This document shows positions 24,960-37,677 of a stretch of 64,000 nt of DNA, one piece after another. Source of the DNA: Marvania coccoides (lineage: Eukaryota > Chlorophyta > Trebouxiophyceae > Chlorellales > Chlorellaceae); NCBI GenBank assembly GCA_963854735.1, contig OY978107.1, forward strand, positions 193,501-257,500, given 5' to 3'. Within the stretch, counting starts at the first letter, position 1. Each line of letters opens with the position of its first letter. A program made the translations under genes and the position numbers. The notes under the pieces are model-generated. The model saw nothing but the letters and a program-made list of their open reading frames with translations. It did not search any database and had not been told where the DNA came from.

Positions 24960-26087
24960 ATGCAAGTTCGTGCGATCTCGATTTTAATAGCGGTAGCGCT
25001 TGTTGCTGTCTTAGGATTTTATTCATCTCGGGTGATTCAAGGTCGGTCGCATGCACTATTGCACGCAGCACCGGACCCTTCTATTCGCTCGTTTTTTCAA
25101 CCCTGATCAACTTTTTCTTCTTCTTCCGATCTCCCGGAGGCGATAACGACGTGCCCCCACCCACAATGCTCGGCGGGTTCTCAAAAGTCGACCCCGCAGC
25201 CAACAGCGAAGGCGTCGAGGGAGCCAGGAATGCCGTGGCGCAAAAGGTAATATATTGTAAATGTATATGTTTTAACGCCTGGCTCGACCCAATTCTGACT
25301 TCCTCTCTCACCTTATTTTGCAGCTGTCCAGCCAGATGGGACGCCCGGTGAAGGTGGAGGTGCTGGAGGCTCACACGCAGGTCGTGGCAGGCACCAACTA
25401 CCGCCTGAAAGTGAAGGCGGGTGACAGCCACGTTACTACGGCTTTCTACGAGGCGACCGTGTGGGGTGAGAGAGAAAAAGAGGCTAAAATCACGCTCGTT
25501 TATGAATAAACTGTAGACTAAAGACGCGCGCGTTTCGTGGGCCAAACGCATGGTTTTGGGTTGTAAACGATTTATCGCTGGCCTGAACTAAACAATGGTT
25601 TGTGTTTGAATTGTGCAGAGAAGCTGCCTGCCTACGGCGGCGCGTTTGAGGTTACCAAGCTGGATGCGATCACCGCAGTGGACGCTGGCGTCGCAGACAC
25701 GGTAAACTACGTCAAATTCATTTTTTTTCTTTCTTTTTTCTCCGGTGGTGCGCAATTATGCAATTTCCCCGTTCAATCCCTGTTCTTACCTTTCTATTCA
25801 GTCCGCTTCCCCTTCAGGAGGGCAGTGAGGACCCCGTGGTCGATGCTGCCGCCTCCTACGCAGTGCAGCAGCTCTCCCAGCAGTCCAATTCACTCTTCCC
25901 TTTCCAACTCAAGGCAGTACTCTCCGCTACCAAAACCCCGGGGATAAACGGCGACAAAGAGGGATGCACCCACCACATGCGCCTTCGCGTGTCACAGGGC
26001 TCGATGCCTGACCAAATTTTTGAGGTCGAGGTGGCAGAGGCTCCACATGGCCACATTCTGAAAAGCAGCAAGCAAATGAAGGACTAA
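24960..26087 (+). CDS. Secreted or membrane-anchored double cystatin
   Basis: Cysteine-protease inhibitor, 227 aa, exons 24960-25041, 25140-25246, 25324-25465, 25619-25701, 25818-26087. The first exon gives a hydrophobic N-terminus (ISILIAVALVAVLGF), a signal peptide or anchor. Domain 1 has all three papain-wedge elements: N-terminal GG (39-40, LGGFSKVD), loop QVVAG (82-86) and a Trp loop (W110, VWEKLP). A second cystatin-like domain (from about residue 139, EDPVVDAAASYAVQQLS) keeps the helix and strands but lacks a QVVAG; it has SATKTPG at that place and so may be inactive or act on legumain-type proteases, as in long plant phytocystatins (inference). The first intron has a weak donor (G|GTCGGT), chosen because it alone links the signal exon in frame. 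Confidence 0.85.
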
Positions 26088-26474
26088 TTAGCGGAAATTA
26101 ACCGGGAAAATGTAACGTGGGTGTTTGTTCTACTATATATAATAAAAAAATAAAGTTTGGCCAGTAGAAAGTGGCTGAAACCGCAGGTTTTTGTATCGCC
26201 ATTGTAAAAAAAGATAGCATTAGAAATTAGTGCATTATTGTGTTCGATGCGCGTGTTTCACGCTACTTTACAATGCTAGAATGATTATTGTGTGTGTCGG
26301 CAAGTGCTAAGTCAATTCATAACGTTTTTAAGACAACCCAGGCAGCGTTTCCTTGTATAGCGAAAAAAATTAAGAAAGACATTTAAGAACTCGATTAAAA
26401 AAAGATCGGAAACGCGAATAGTCTGTTTATTAGAAAAGAAGGAAAATAGTAAACCATGTTGTTGAGCAGTACGA
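26088..26474. other. Convergent 3' flanks of cystatin and RNase T2 genes
   Basis: 387 bp, AT-rich, with A-rich stretches on both sides suitable for polyadenylation; no gene. Confidence 0.5.
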
Positions 26475-28092
26475 TTAGAGAGCCGTCACAATGAGTGCAG
26501 CAAGAACCGCAACCAGCCCCGCTGCGCCCATGGTGGAGGTGGCTGCAGAATTTGGGGTGGGAGGAGTTCCACTGGGGGTCCCTGGCGAGGAGGGAGAGGG
26601 GGAGGAGGAAGAAGGGCCGTAGTACTGGGAGCACACAGTGGGCAGCTGCGGAGGGCGAAGAAAAGATCAGTTTAGGAAAGAAAAAAAATATTAAATACTA
26701 ATGGGGCGTATAATAAACATAGGGAAACGTTCAATACGCAGGTTTTTGGGAGGTTCTATGAATGAAGGAAAAAAACCAGAAATTATAAATAATGAAATTA
26801 CACCAAATACAGCGGTTTAACCTCCCCGGTGTGAACTCACGCCTTCTCCTGCCGGCACGGTGGCCGTGGTCCCCCTGCAGTCGGGGTACCTCAGCGTTGA
26901 GGGGCACTCGATGGCTTTGAGGTTGGTATCGATGCATAGATAGAGCTCAAACACTGCGTTGGAGGAGCAGGAGAGCAGGGGGCTCACGCCCCATGCGTCC
27001 GCTAGCGTGTCTTCGATTTGGGTGGCGGAAACAGAGGAGAGGTCGGCCAAATCGATGCCTGCTGCAGCCAATGCCTCCTGCAAGCGGGAAGGGAAAAAAA
27101 TCAAAAAAAAACGGAGGTGACATTCTGGGAACCTTAATGTGTAGTATATTTTGTAAGAGACAGTCTTGAGCCAGCACAACGCAGAATTATATTAACATCT
27201 TTTAGTGTGCAAATTCCAGCAATGCCACGCCACCGCCAGGGCCTGACGTTAGAACTAGTTGAATAAATGGCTAGTATGCAGTTGTAGTTATACATGCAAA
27301 AATCAAATTATTCGCTATCACTCACGTTCGGCTCGTACTGGTTGTTGAGATCGATGGCAGCTTCAAAGTACTCCTGCTGGGAGAGCAGCGCCAGGGAGCA
27401 GGTGCCGTGCTTGCTCCACTCATAGCTCCAGAAGCCCGCGTTTGACCCTGCACAGAACGAAAAAGAAGAAGAAAAACTCGTTTTTCTTTCAGCTTAAAAC
27501 TTGTAGTGAAAAATAGGAAATAATGGGAGAGGCTGGAAGTAAATTGAGGGATTAGAAGACGGCGCACCTGTGTAGCTCACCCACTCGCAGCTCATTTGGT
27601 TGACTAGAGTCTTTGAGAGGTTATTGCTGTATTTGTTGGAAGGGGCGCAGTCGGCAGGGAAAGAGCCGCTGAAGTAGTTGGGCCACAGGCCATGGATGGT
27701 GAACAGAGAGCTGCAGAAAAAAATAGCGGGGATTCAAAAATTAATCGCTGCCACGGGAAAGAAAGGGAAAGGAGAAAAAAGGAGAGAGAGAGAAAAACTG
27801 CAAAAAAGGGTTCTCACACTCCAGGTGTGTTGCAGTTGGTTGACTTGCAGAACGTGGGTCCCCACTGCAATGAGAAAGCAAAGAGGCAGGTGTTAGCTGG
27901 GGCCAAACAGTGGAGCTTTGCTTCGCGCCGCCCGAAGGCAGCAGCGGAGAAAACTGACTGAGGGCGATTGATCGGGGGGTGTCGGCGACAGCACAATCCC
28001 CCTACCTGTCGGACGAGCACGAAATAGTCGAACCCATAGTCCTGGCCGAGCACGCTGCCAACGAACAGAAGGATGCACGCAATACGAAACAT
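26475..28092 (-). CDS. RNase T2 with GPI-type C-terminal tail
   Basis: Secreted endoribonuclease, 268 aa, six exons on the minus strand: 28092-28006, 27864-27818, 27710-27568, 27447-27326, 27077-26841, 26645-26475. Signal peptide MFRIACILLFVGSVLG, then DYFVLVRQW. Both catalytic segments are intact: CAS I FTIHGLWPNY (His 51) and CAS II FWSYEWSKHGTC (Glu 102, Lys 105, His 106), so it should be active, cutting RNA through 2',3'-cyclic phosphates. Paired cysteines fit the family disulfides. Unusually, the catalytic domain is followed by a Ser/Pro-rich linker and a final hydrophobic stretch (MGAAGLVAVLAALIVTAL) ending at the stop, typical of a GPI-anchor signal. Most T2 RNases are soluble in vacuole or wall; this one is probably surface-bound (inference). 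Confidence 0.93.
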
Positions 28093-28296
28093 ATTTCCGA
28101 TGCTTTCGACGTTCCTCGCCAAGCCACTACCACTCAAGCTTGAGTTCCGTTGATGCAGCGATATCTTGTATGCGGTTGGGTCCCTCAATTGCTCGCAGCA
28201 TCAATTTTTTCCCACAGCCATCTTTCTTTTTTATTTCCACCTCCCGCTGCTGTTCGCCATTCAAACCCATTTTTTTAATTTATTATAAGCGTCACA

Positions 28297-29618
28297 ATGG
28301 CGATGGCAATGCAGATGAGCATGCGGGCAGTGCGCACCGCAAAGCTGGGGTCTTCCTCTTCTCGGCCTGTGGCTCGCATCGTGTGTTCCGCAGAAAAGAA
28401 ACCTTCTTCCAATGCCTCATCGGAGATCACCATGAACTCCACGCTGCTGCCTCTGTGTGAGTCGCGATAGTGTCGACGATGCCCATTGCTATCGAGATGC
28501 TTGATCGACCTCTTTATTTTTTTAATTTGCGGAGAATAGTCAGTTTGTGAAAGTTTGTTACCTGATCTTGATCAGAAACCTATCAAAATGCCATGCTGCA
28601 CTTGTCTCCTCACTGCGTTTTTAATTAAATGCATCTCCCCCTCCCCCGCTTCCCTGTTCACTTTTTCCCTTGCAGTGCTGCCCATTGCCGCTCTCAACCC
28701 CATCAAGGCCGCCCTGGACCCCATTGGCGCTAACGTCGCCTCCCTCGGTCTCCCCGACTGGCTCGTCCACTGGGGACACCCCGGTGAGCATAAAGAAGTA
28801 CTGAACGTGTACCACTCGAACTCTTTTCACGCCCCCTCTACTCTCTTCTCTTCACATATCGCGTAGCTCCCCAGAAATGCAACTGTTAATTGTACCAGTA
28901 TCAGTACTTGACTCGCCCTCTCTGCCCCCTTCCCAATTCAATCTCATTTCTTCTCAAATTATTTCCCCCGCTCAGGCAACATGGCGGTGGTGCTGCTGGC
29001 CATGGGCGGCTACGGCTCCTACCTTGGCTGGCAGATCCGCCTTTCCGACGACCCCGACGTCATCGAGAACGCAAAGGACGCCCACCCCAAGCTGGCATCC
29101 GGCATGGCGGTGTTTTTCGCCCTGGGCGCCATCGGCGGCCTGCTGTCGCTGACCATGCAGGGCAAGGACATCATGAGCTCGCCGCACTTCCTCACCGGCG
29201 TCGCTGGCCTGATTGCGCTGGCCTTCCAGGCCATGATGCCGCTGTTCTTCAACGACGACCCCAACGCCCGTGGCATTGTGAGTTATCCCCTGATTCAACC
29301 CAGCATTTTGCCCTGTCGCATGCGTTATTTGTAGAATTGCACTGCACAGGGCTTGTTCTGTTTTTAGGGGGTTTAATTTTTCCTTGGGGGGAAGGATGTA
29401 CTTTTCTTATGTTCTTCTTTTTCCCATCGCACCATCAAGGATTGTTGGGCAAACAAGATCATTCGTACCCCAAAAATCGCACTTATCTGACGTACTTTTG
29501 CTTTCTTTTTTTCTTTTTTTCCCTCCCTTTCTTGCAGCATGCCTACGTTGGCACTGGCATCATGGCCCTCTTCCTGGTGCACCTGGCGCTTGGCCTGCAG
29601 CTGGGCTTGAGCATCTAA
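28297..29618 (+). CDS. Chloroplast DUF4079-type membrane protein
   Basis: 216 aa, exons 28297-28456, 28676-28783, 28976-29277, 29538-29618. The N-terminus (MAMAMQMSMRAVRTAKLGSS to IVCSAEKK) is a green-type transit peptide: Ser/Arg/Ala-rich, no acids, VxCSA cleavage region and no signal peptide ahead. Mature part: LLPIAALNPIKAALDPIG, a helix with GLPDWLVHWGHP, then three to four membrane spans (AVVLLAMGGYGSYLGW, GMAVFFALGAIGGLLSL, TGVAGLIALAFQAMM, GTGIMALFLVHLALGLQLG). This matches the DUF4079 family of cyanobacteria and plastids, whose function is not established. Thylakoid location is likely (inference). Confidence 0.85.
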
Positions 29619-30089
29619 GACCACCCCACCCCCGCCTACTACCGCCTTTTGGAGAACGCAGAGGAAAATGCAAAGATTTCGTGAAATTGCTTCTTTCTTT
29701 GAGCTCTGAATCAAAAACAATATTTCGTTTAATTCTTCCCACAACACAATATATAATACATATTTTTTTCCCCATTTTTCATTTTCCTCAAATGAATATT
29801 CATTTTTTGTATATCTCGGGCATAGCAAACTGCTGAGATACGAATTTCGGATTTTGGCAGTTGCTGTGAAAAAGCGGGGGACAGCGGTCCTTTCTTTTTC
29901 GTTATTGGTCATTGAAATATTTTACCTTATCAATTCATTTCATTTGCGGCGTCTTCACAGCGCATGGTACTCTTTGTAATAAAAACATCGGTAGAGAAAA
30001 AGGAAGTACAAATCAAATAATCACCTCGTTCAACAAAATTGAATAGTGAGAAGAAAAAAACTGCGTGGGCAGCGTCAACCACGTGTCGT
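29619..30089. other. Convergent 3' flanks, no gene
   Basis: 470 bp AT-rich spacer between DUF4079 and PPIL2 genes. Confidence 0.5.
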
Positions 30090-32563
30090 CTACCACGCGT
30101 CAAAATTGGCAAGCGGAGCAGGCCCAGAGGTCGCTTTAGATTTCATCGATGCCGGCCCCGCCGCCCCGCTATCTTCTCCGGCAGCAGGCGCAGCAGCAGC
30201 AGGCGCGGCGCTGGGCAGCTTGAGGTACTTCCCCACCCCGCCGCCGCCACCCCCTATTCCTCCTTTCTTCGCAGCTCCAGGGTCGGAAAACCAAGCCCCC
30301 ATGTCGCCAGCTGTCACCGCCCCCTCCGCCCTTGCTTTCTTCTTCTTATCCACCGCAGCCTGCTTGGCTTCGGCCTCCAGCAGGTCCCGGTAGGGGTTGA
30401 CGTACACGGTGGCCCCTGTGATTGCAATTTCTTGAAGAGGGCGGTCCTCATCGTCAACAGCCACTCTCTCCATCGCTGTTAAAGCCTCAAAACCGCCCAC
30501 CACGCGCCCGAAGACGGTGTGTTTAAAGTTGAGGTGCGGCGCGGACTTGTACAGGATGAAAAACTGGGGGAAAATAAGAAAGAAAATGAGGGAATGGGTG
30601 AATGAGCGCCGTATTTTGACAAAATTATTAAAATGCCAGTATTGAGGGTGATATAGACCCAAAATTAGTGAAATAAACAGGGAAATGCAGGATTTGGAAT
30701 GGGAAAAAGTATGAGGGGTTGTTTTGTACCTGAGAGCCGTTGGTGTTGGGCCCAGAGTTGGCCATTGACAGCACGCCTCGCCCGTCGTGCGTCAGCCTCG
30801 AATCCAGCTCGTCTTCAAACGTGGGGCCAAAAACTGAAGACCCGCCGGTGCCGGTGCCCGTGGGGTCTCCCCCCTGGATCATAAAGTTCTTGATGGAGCG
30901 GTGGAAGCGAGTCCCTGTGTAGAACCCGGCTTCAGCCAAAGCGAGGAAATTTTCACAGGTTTTCGGGGCTAGATCGCAGTGCAGCTCGAGGTTGAGGTCG
31001 CCCAGGGAGGTGTGCAGCCGCAGGTACCTGTTTCATTGTAAATAAACAATGACAAGGCAGTAAAATAAATTGAGCCCCCCAAAAAAAAAATCCCGTCTAC
31101 AGAGCATGAAAAGAGGGGGCAATGGTAAAAGTATGACAACTCACCCTTTTTGGGTGGGTTTCAGCTGCTGAAGCACCATCACTTTCTCGTTTTTTGTCGC
31201 CACTTGCATCGCTGTAGAAGTGAAACTCTTCGACGCAGCCCCCGTGGTGGTGTGCCCCTCCACCCACTTGGCGCTGATGGGCGGCGGCACCTTCCGCCCC
31301 GCGTTCGGGTCGCCTTTCTTTTTAGCTGCACCGCTGCCACCCGTCGGCCCTTCATCAGTGTTCCAGGTAGAGGTGCCAGGTTTGAAAGAAACTAGGTCGG
31401 CTGCGTGCTGCCTTGGCTCTGAACGCAGCCTGGGGTCGGAAGACCCTCCCCCTGCCGATGCGGTCGCAGCGGTGGCGGTGGCATTATTTTTCGCCTTTGC
31501 GTCTGCTAGAGCCCGTTCTGCCTGTGCTTTCTTTCCGCCGCCGCCCACCGCGAACGCCGCGGCGGCTTCGTCGGAGCCCAGCGCGGCCAGCGCGCGCTTT
31601 GTGTCCGCCGGCAGCACCCCCGCATTGATGCCTGCGAGGAGCAAAAGAAAGAAAAACCCATTAAAAATAAAACTGATTTCAGCTAAAAGAGAAGGGCTTC
31701 AAAAATAAAGCCTGACAGTCGCAGCACAAATGAAACAGGGGGACTTGAGACTCGATTCGCCTCATAATTAAAAACTAGCTTCTGGTTGTACCTCTGCGCT
31801 TACCAGACATTGGATCATCCGCTTCCCGCTGCGCCTCCTCCTCCCCACCCGCCGAGCGCCCGCTCTTGACGTGATCGAACTCTGAGAGGTTCTTCCCAGC
31901 CAGGTTGAGCGGGTCTTGGAGGTGCATGATGTCTTTACGAGTGAAGGGCTCGTCGGAAACGAGGTCCCGAAGGTTTTTGGGCTTCAAGCACAGCTCCTGC
32001 ACCGCGTCCCAGCAGTAGACATTGCCTGCGTTGCAAAGGGGAGTCGCGGTCAGAATGAGGCAATAAACAGCGGTCAGAATGAGGTAATAAACAGCGGTCA
32101 GAATGAGGTAAAAACGGGACTGAGAGGTGGAGAATTGCACCGTTGAATCTATTTGTGCCGGTGCGGTTAAAAAGGGAAATAGCGCCGTACCGGAGGTCTT
32201 GATGGCCACGATGTGGGTGTTTTCATTGAACACTTTGTTCAGCACGGGGCAGGCGTACTCCCCATCGGCGTTCTTGTGGAAATGCAGCCGAGTGAGATCC
32301 GACAGCACCAGCGGCTCTCCGGTAACGGGATGGCGTTTGTGGCGGGTGACGTACGGCACAGCGTTGATGATGTCCATGATGGTGCCGTCGGGCGCGGCCA
32401 CGGGGTCCTCAAACGGCTGGAAGGTGATGGCGCAGCAGTGGAAAGGGAGGCGCTTGAAGGCCGTCCCTGCGCCCTGCAGCCGGCCCTTGTGCCCGCCGCC
32501 CTCCTCCCGCCACTCCGTGGCGGTGATGTAGGCGCGGTCCTTGAGGGAGCGCTTCTTACCCAT
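30090..32563 (-). CDS. CYP65: U-box cyclophilin PPIL2/CYP65
   Basis: Nuclear peptidyl-prolyl isomerase with a U-box, 617 aa, exons on the minus strand 32563-32191, 32025-31804, 31631-31145, 31027-30730, 30563-30090. N-terminus [19 protein letters not shown] is the family signature. The U-box follows ([14 protein letters not shown], then [18 protein letters not shown]), a RING-like fold that recruits E2 without zinc. Residues about 361-510 are the cyclophilin domain: [20 protein letters not shown], catalytic [23 protein letters not shown] and [10 protein letters not shown]. Family members act in the spliceosome and as E3 ligases. The middle linker is longer and more Ala/Gly-rich than usual, and the C-terminus is disordered and Gly/Ala-rich. 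Introns are 77-182 bp except the second, which is not unusual. Confidence 0.95.
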
Positions 32564-33152
32564 TGTCTAAGTCGAGTTTTGAAAAAGCGGTGGTGGGGTT
32601 TTTTGAGTTTGTGAACACGGGTGGGAAATGGGGGGCGCCGCGTCAGGCCAGTAACGCCATATGGTGTCGGTGAAGAGATGGAATATGGCTACACGGAATT
32701 TTAATGGGCTTCGCTCGAGAGAAAAAAAATGAAAATACAATTTTTAATCGTTGTAGTAGGCTGAGAAAAATATGCGGCGTGTGGGTTTTATTGCGCGGGT
32801 TTAATTATAAACGATTTGTAGGTCGTTAATTCGCTGAAATAAGCTTACAAAACTCAAAAATTAGAGTCCAAAAATAGGCGCGTCATGATTAGACCCGGAA
32901 AAAATGCAGCGGCTGCACCTATTAAAGGTCCAGCCGAGTCTGATATCGTTCCCTTTCAACGCTTACAGCTGCTACTTGAAGTGAGTTGATCCCACACCCG
33001 TGAAACCCACCGGCAGCAGCTCTTCCGGCGGCCATGTCTTTTTGAGAATCGAATAGCGGAGAGAAATTATTTATTTGCAATTATACAAGTATAAATAGCA
33101 TCACAATTAATCGTGAACCTGTTTTATCGGTGCAGATCAGGCGGCAGTCATC
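32564..33152. promoter_or_regulatory. Divergent promoter region, PPIL2 / eS7
   Basis: 589 bp AT-rich spacer between divergent genes holding both promoters. The eS7 leader near 33133 is GC-mixed; no specific elements recognised. Confidence 0.4.
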
Positions 33153-34198
33153 ATGGCGTCTATCACAGCCCGCAAAAAAATCGTCAAGGAGGCGGGGCAG
33201 CCTGTGGATGAGCTGGAGGAGCAGGTTGCACAGGTGGGTCACCATGCGCGAAGCCAGCAATTCGAAAAATGGGGGTGGAACGCCAGCCGCACTGGAACTT
33301 TAATCAAATGTTTTTTCGATGGTCTATTTTGGGGCACGCTGGCTGCCATTTGCCAGCGGAGTGGCAATATATCGCGGCCTTGCTACCCCGCAATTCATTC
33401 GGAATGCCGGGCCAGCGTGAATGCCGGCCTTTTCGCAGTATATTTATTCGCCGGCTTGGGCAGCAGATGTCTCCACCCCCCACCATTTTCACTGATTTTA
33501 CTCTCATTCTGACCCTCTGTCCCCCCTCTTTTTTGCACCCCGCCAGGCTCTGTTCGATCTGGAGGCCACCAACGCGGAGCTGAAGGCCGACCTTCGCGAC
33601 CTTTACATTGCCGGCGCCAAGGAGGTCGACGTGTCCGCCTCGCGCAAGGCCATCCTCATCCAGGTGCCTTTCCGTCTGCTCAAGGCCTTCCACAAGGTGC
33701 AGCAGCGCCTGGTGCGCGAGCTGGAGAAGAAGTTTTCTGGCCGGGATGTCGTGATTGTTGGCGTCCGCCGCATCCTGCCGCCCCCCAAGAAGGGCCGCCG
33801 CACGCAGCGCCCCCGCACCCGCACCCTGACTGCCGTGCACGAGGCATGGCTGGAGGACCTCGTCTACCCCACGGAAATTGTCGGAAAGAGGATGAGGTAC
33901 CGCCTGGACGGATCCCGCCTGCTCAAGGTCAGTAGTGGGGCGGATAGCTTTGAGAATTATACCATTGGAATCTAGAGAGAAATGCGGTCGTTTTGGTGTG
34001 CTTTGGGTGGTATTTGGATATGAAAAAGATCGTTGGAATTAAATTTATATAAATCCCTTGGAATTTCTGCTGCAGGTGCTCCTGGATCCCAAGGACCGCA
34101 ACACCACCGAGTACAAGACCGAGACCTTCAGCGGCGTGTACAAGAAGCTCACTGGACAGGACGTGGCGTTCGAGTTCCCTGTGGCTGAGACCGCTTAA
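33153..34198 (+). CDS. RPS7: 40S ribosomal protein eS7
   Basis: Component of the small ribosomal subunit, 194 aa, the normal family length. Exons 33153-33233, 33547-33927, 34076-34198, all phase 0. The conserved blocks are [18 protein letters not shown] (strand-helix core), [34 protein letters not shown] and the ending [11 protein letters not shown]. Strong donor signals and high C-ending codon use suit a highly expressed gene. Confidence 0.98.
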
Positions 34199-34612
34199 AT
34201 TAAAAAAAAAATAACAGTAGCTGTATACAATTTTTAGGATAAAAAAACAAAAAAGATAAAAATTAAAAACATGGCGGTTGTTTGATTTAGTGGATGCTGG
34301 TGTAAGGACTTGAGCGGAGCAATTAGTTGTTTTGAGGGCAGGGAAGGGAGAGCAGTGGAAATTTGGCACGCTTGTGTTGCATGGAGGCTGCCCAACAGGC
34401 CCATATGCCCTACAGGCACACTGCAGCTTGGTAAACAAATCAGGAGGAAGATTAAAATAGCCGAAGAGGGCGGCAGAAGAACGTGATGCATGACTCGCAG
34501 TTTGACTGGTCATTCTGCTCGGTATTTTAACCAATTTTAAAGCTTAATATTATTTTAATAAACTTGAATACACGCTATATCACTTGTCAGGGCTTGTTGC
34601 GTGCTGAGTGCG
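34199..34612. other. Intergenic, eS7 3' flank / PLB-like promoter
   Basis: 414 bp AT-rich spacer; nothing recognised. Confidence 0.5.
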
Positions 34613-37600
34613 ATGCCGCTGCCAATAAAATTTACAAATTTGCTGGCGGTGGCCCTGTTTCTGTCGTTATTTTGCGGGGCTGCCAGCGCGTTGCGTTTAA
34701 ATCGGCTGGAAGACCCGCTGTGTCGGCAAAAGGCCCTGTACGCCGACCTCCGAGAGCGTGGTTCGGTTGTACTCGATTCGGAAGGCAACTTTGAATTCAG
34801 GCCCTCCTCGGAGGCCATTGACGACGCCGTGGCCTGGGGCTCCTTCCTGGACGGCTCTAGAACCGTCAGCAACTTTGGCCAGCTGCGAGTGACCACCTCT
34901 GGCGAGTTTTCCGACGTTGAACAAACTTTTGCCGCTGGCTTCCTTGAAGGGTGGATGACAGCCCCCCGCGTGCGCCAGAACTACGACAACCTGCACGCCT
35001 ACTTCCTCAACACATTGAATGCTTCACTGGAAGGGCCCATGCGGTGGGTTGAGGAGCAGGACGCATGGGTGCGCTCAAAGTGAGTTTTTAGTATTATTAT
35101 TATATGGCAGGCTTTCTTGCATTGCGCTTCAAATACTGTATTTCCGTAACTGCATTTGACCAACACCACCTTGGCAGTCCCGTTTCCCTTAGGGACGACA
35201 ATACCTGGCGGGTTTGCAATACATCGGCATTTATTTTCTCACAAAATCCTCCTTATTGCCCAGGTGTGAAGAGGAGCGAGGCTTCGCCATGCCCCCCGGC
35301 GAGGCGGCAGCAGCCCCCTCCCTGGACAACCACCGCCGTCACAACAAAGACGACAAAAAATCCGAAGACGCTGCCCGCTTCTGGGTCGCCACCTGCCTGG
35401 CCATTCGGCAGTTTGATGGACTGGTGGCGGGGTTCAGGGCGCGCGCGACGGCGGAAGCTTCAGAGGATCTCCGGCAGATGAGCTACAGCGAATTTTTGTT
35501 TTTAGAGTCCAACGGAGATTTGTATGATATTATCGATAAGCTGGACCCCTCCCAGCGGCCGTCGTGGAATGCAGGAGGTGACGCGGATGATGCGGAAGAA
35601 AGCGGGAATGGGGTGGGAGGAAAGGGTGGCGGCGGCCGCTCCCGAGATGAGGCGGAGGTGCTGTTTCACAAAATGGCGCTGTCTGGAAAGTGCAGCGCGC
35701 TAGTGAAGCTGGCGGCGGACCTGTCTGGTGAGCGAACACGTTGCTTTGGATTTTTACTTCATGTTTTACATTCTCAGTCGGCAAAGTGTCCTTCGTTTTA
35801 GTTTTTTATTCGCTGTCTGTTCTGCATTGTATACACCATTTTATTTTCTCAATAATGCTTTCAATCTTCCTCATTCTATTATTTCCTCCTTTCCTCTTAC
35901 CCAACGACCCTCTCTTCTTCCAGACATCTACATGGGCCACTCGACCTGGGACTCCTTCACCGCCATGCTCCGCATCTACAAGCACTACTCTTTCAACCTC
36001 ACGCAACTCAACCCCCCAGCCCAGCGCCTCTCCTTCTCGTCCTATCCTGGCGAAGTTTTCTCAGACGACGATTTTTTCATTCTTTCCTCCAAACTGGTCA
36101 TCCTGCAGACCACCAACAAGATCTTCAACGACGACCTGTTTGACGCGCTCAACTCCCACAGCGTGCTGTCCTGGCAGCGTGTGAGGGCAGCAAACTGGCT
36201 TGCAGGTAGATTATAAATTCGGCCTTCCATTAATAGTGTGTTTTAGCCCTCTTGTTTTTGAAATAATGTAGTATCAAGACCATTATTTCCGCTTGCATGC
36301 CTCTTTGACTCAAATTTTCTTCATTTCTGAAACGTTTCCTCCATTAAAATGGTGGAATTAACGCCTCTCTTTTTTTCCCTCCATTTCCCCTATTCTGTGC
36401 AGACTCCGGCGAGGAGTGGGTGCGCTATCTGGGCATGGAGAACTCTGGCACCTACAACAACCAGTACATGGTCATCGACCTCAAAAAGTTCACTCCAGGC
36501 GAAGGCCCCGAGCCGGGGCTGCTGTGGGTGGCAGAACAGATCCCTGGTAAGGGGAAAACTCACACTTACATTGCGATAAAAGAGATTCTCTTGCCATCTG
36601 CAGCTTGTTTTATGTCGTAAATTTTTTATTTATTTATTTTGGCGCAAATTTCGATCTTTTTACGCTCTGTGTGTGTTATAATTTTGTTATTGCAGGCCTG
36701 GTGGCGTCTGCGGACGCGACCAGCACCCTGGCGCTGGGCTACTGGCCGTCGTTCAATGTGCCCGCCTTCCCTGAGATCTACAACGCCAGCGGCTACCCCG
36801 ATTTCGTGAGCAAGCTGTCAAAGTATGGCCAAAAGTTTTCAAAGGTGAGGAAGAAAGAACGAAAAAGAAAGAATTGAGTTGTAAGAGGTTTCAAAGCAAT
36901 TATTTTTGCGCCTTTCGCAATGCATCTCATCGTTATTACTACTGTTTTTGGTTGCGAAAACGGGAGTCGAAGGCATTTGACATTTGTTTTACGAACACCC
37001 AAATTTTCTGCTTTATCCTGCGTTAATCGACCCACAGTCCCTCTCTTTCTACTGCTAACGCAATTTCCCTCTTTCTACCTCTGCAGACCACCCACTGGCT
37101 GTCTTGGACGTCGTCTCCTCGAGCCAACATCTTTCGCCGCGACCAGTCTGCTGTCACCTCCCTCGAAGGAATGAAGGCCATTATGCGCGGCAATAACTGG
37201 CAGAACGACCCGGTACGCGCATCCCCTACCAGAATAAACTCATTTTCACCATTTTTTTACCCCAGAATATCATTTTTCTCACAACTTTTTGCTCTCTTCT
37301 CGCCCATGCAGCTCTCTGAGGGCAGGTCCATCGCTGCCATCTGCGGCCGCGGCGATCTGGACCCCAACTACCCGGAAGCTCGAGGCTGCTACGACTCTAA
37401 GGTCACTTCTTGGCGGTTGGCCCTAGACATGCAGGCAGAGGCGGTCAACGGCCCCACCACTGGCGGCACGCTGCACTCCCCTCAATACCCCACCAGCGCG
37501 GGCAAACTCCCTGCTTTTACGTGGCCTAAAATTGAAAAAGAGGTTGACCTGCCTCTGAAGCACGAGGGCCAGCCCGAGAAGTTTGATTTCAAGTTTGAGC

Positions 37601-37677
37601 GCATGGCGCCTGAGCTGGGGGTTGAGGCGGAGTGCGAGGGAGCGCGAGCTGGGACGCTAGCGAGTGGCAGATTGTGA
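34613..37677 (+). CDS. Phospholipase B-like protein (PLBD family)
   Basis: Secreted or lysosome/vacuole-type Ntn-hydrolase of the phospholipase B-like family, 665 aa (animal PLBD proteins are around 550-590). Exons 34613-35079, 35264-35727, 35924-36205, 36403-36546, 36696-36844, 37087-37212, 37312-37677. ATG 34613 opens a signal peptide (FTNLLAVALFLSLFCGAASA). The Ntn nucleophile is predicted as the Cys in GKCSALVKL (about residue 299), which becomes N-terminal after self-cleavage in this family. Downstream family blocks: DIYMGHSTWDSFTAMLRIYKH, SSYPG, NQYMVIDLKKF, LWVAEQIPG, PRANIFRRDQ, and C-terminal Cys-containing IAAICGRGDL and RGCYDSKVTS. Insertions before the cleavage site (PPGEAAAAPSLDN; a Gly/Ser/Asp-rich stretch) account for the extra length. 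Substrate class (phospholipid or N-acyl compounds) cannot be read from sequence. Confidence 0.92.
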
